Positions 63,872 to 64,000 of a DNA stretch of 64,000 nt are shown piece after piece. A program made the translations under genes and the position numbers. The stretch spans positions 62,001 to 126,000 of the forward strand of contig JAUSJX010000097.1 of NCBI GenBank assembly GCA_030647435.1, read 5' to 3'. Each line of letters opens with the position of its first letter. Positions within the stretch are counted from its first letter, which is position 1. The notes under the pieces are model-generated. The model made no database searches and had not been told where the DNA came from. It saw only the letters and a list, made by a program, of their open reading frames with translations. Source of the DNA: Candidatus Rokuibacteriota bacterium (GTDB lineage Bacteria > Methylomirabilota > Methylomirabilia > Rokubacteriales > CSP1-6).

Positions 63872-64000
63872 CTAAATCGAAATTACGTGTTTCGCCTGGT
63901 AGCACTTTTCGGCGAATTCATCTGACTTCATCCTCGTCGCCTTGCCTTTTATGTCGTTGTCGTCGACCTCACGGGCCGTCATGCAGGTGTCTCAGCAGTG
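63872..64000 (-). CDS. DsrE-like protein C-terminus with in-frame TGA (candidate selenoprotein, cut by window end)
   Basis: The minus strand from 64000 reads, through one TGA (63994-63992), H-C-U-D-T-C-M-T-A-R-E, then DDNDIKGKATRMKS, DEFAEKC and YQAKHVISI before a TAG at 63874-63872. The pattern CxxC-x-x-AR-x(n)-DI-x-G, then an amphipathic helix and a final VISI strand matches the C-terminus of DsrE/TusD-like proteins, which carry sulfur or thiol redox chemistry at this loop. The UxxC motif makes Sec plausible. It lies 13 bp before the CMD start and shares its direction. The assignment is from 42 residues only. Confidence 0.55.
63964..63978 (-). promoter_or_regulatory. SECIS-like hairpin of the DsrE-like gene
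   Basis: Minus-strand stem CGGCC (63978-63974) with GGUCG (63968-63964), one G-U pair, and a loop CGUGA (63973-63969) beginning 19 nt after the UGA. The G in the second loop position fits bacterial SECIS rules. The stem is short (5 bp). Confidence 0.45.

Overview
The window is dense, high-GC chromosomal DNA from a Gram-negative bacterium: it has lpxC (outer-membrane lipid A), a caa3-type cytochrome oxidase, two complete Liv-type ABC importers, acyl-CoA dehydrogenases and a CoA-transferase. This fits a soil or sediment heterotroph. The mix resembles Candidatus Rokubacteria / Methylomirabilota or a deltaproteobacterial-type lineage, but there is no rRNA and that placement is inference. About 60 protein genes were recognised. 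No tRNA, rRNA, CRISPR array or intact transposase gene was seen.

Layout. 1-4.1 kb (+): the 3' part of clpB, an acyl-CoA thioesterase-like gene and an MFS carrier. 4.1-7.4 kb (-): a frameshifted spermidine-synthase-like membrane protein and a TAT-exported dienelactone hydrolase. 7.5-9.6 kb (+): a hybrid histidine kinase. 10.1-13.3 kb: a gamma-glutamyltransferase and a class I amidotransferase-type gamma-glutamyl hydrolase, divergent across only 23 bp, then a double EthD-like protein. 13.6-24 kb (-): a co-directional run of histidine kinase, Nudix hydrolase, benzoate-CoA-ligase-like enzyme, hotdog thioesterase, LigB-type extradiol dioxygenase, LivK-H-M-G-F and a metallo-beta-lactamase-fold hydrolase, probably import and CoA-dependent or ring-cleaving catabolism of an aromatic acid. 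24.1-26.5 kb (-): two acyl-CoA dehydrogenases. 26.6-27.9 kb (+): an M20 carbamoylase.

27.9-34.8 kb (+): a caa3 oxidase operon (mini subunit II-like protein, coxB-cyt c, coxA, coxC, coxD, ctaG, ctaA, ctaB). 34.9-39.3 kb (+): nucleotide-sugar genes (ugd, UDP-glucuronate decarboxylase, epimerase, Trm112-like zinc ribbon, sugar nucleotidyltransferase). 39.3-53.7 kb (+): housekeeping and regulatory block lepA, lepB, hemW, hrcA, grpE, dnaJ, prmA, rsmE, archease-like, lpxC, DUF4390, ntrY-like, ntrX-like. 53.8-63.1 kb (+): a second Liv system with a LivM-LivG fusion, a DUF2877 protein, a cytosine-deaminase-like amidohydrolase, a Ycf46-like AAA ATPase and a CaiB-type CoA transferase.

The most interesting part is the right edge (63.3-64.0 kb, minus strand). 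Two adjacent thiol-redox genes each have an in-frame TGA exactly in a redox motif: CxxU in an AhpD/carboxymuconolactone-decarboxylase protein and CUxxC in a DsrE-like protein cut by the window end. Each TGA is followed at the right distance by a hairpin with a small G-containing apical loop, as in bacterial SECIS elements. I read them as a tandem pair of selenoprotein genes.

Other themes are (i) -10-like hexamers placed only 7-12 nt before the start codons of many operon-head genes, suggesting leaderless mRNAs, and (ii) several palindromic repeat families, including a modular element with terminal inverted repeats (23,983-24,108 and 41,812-42,040), a perfect 27-bp inverted repeat after ctaB, and a palindromic repeat that encodes the linker of the LivM-LivG fusion.
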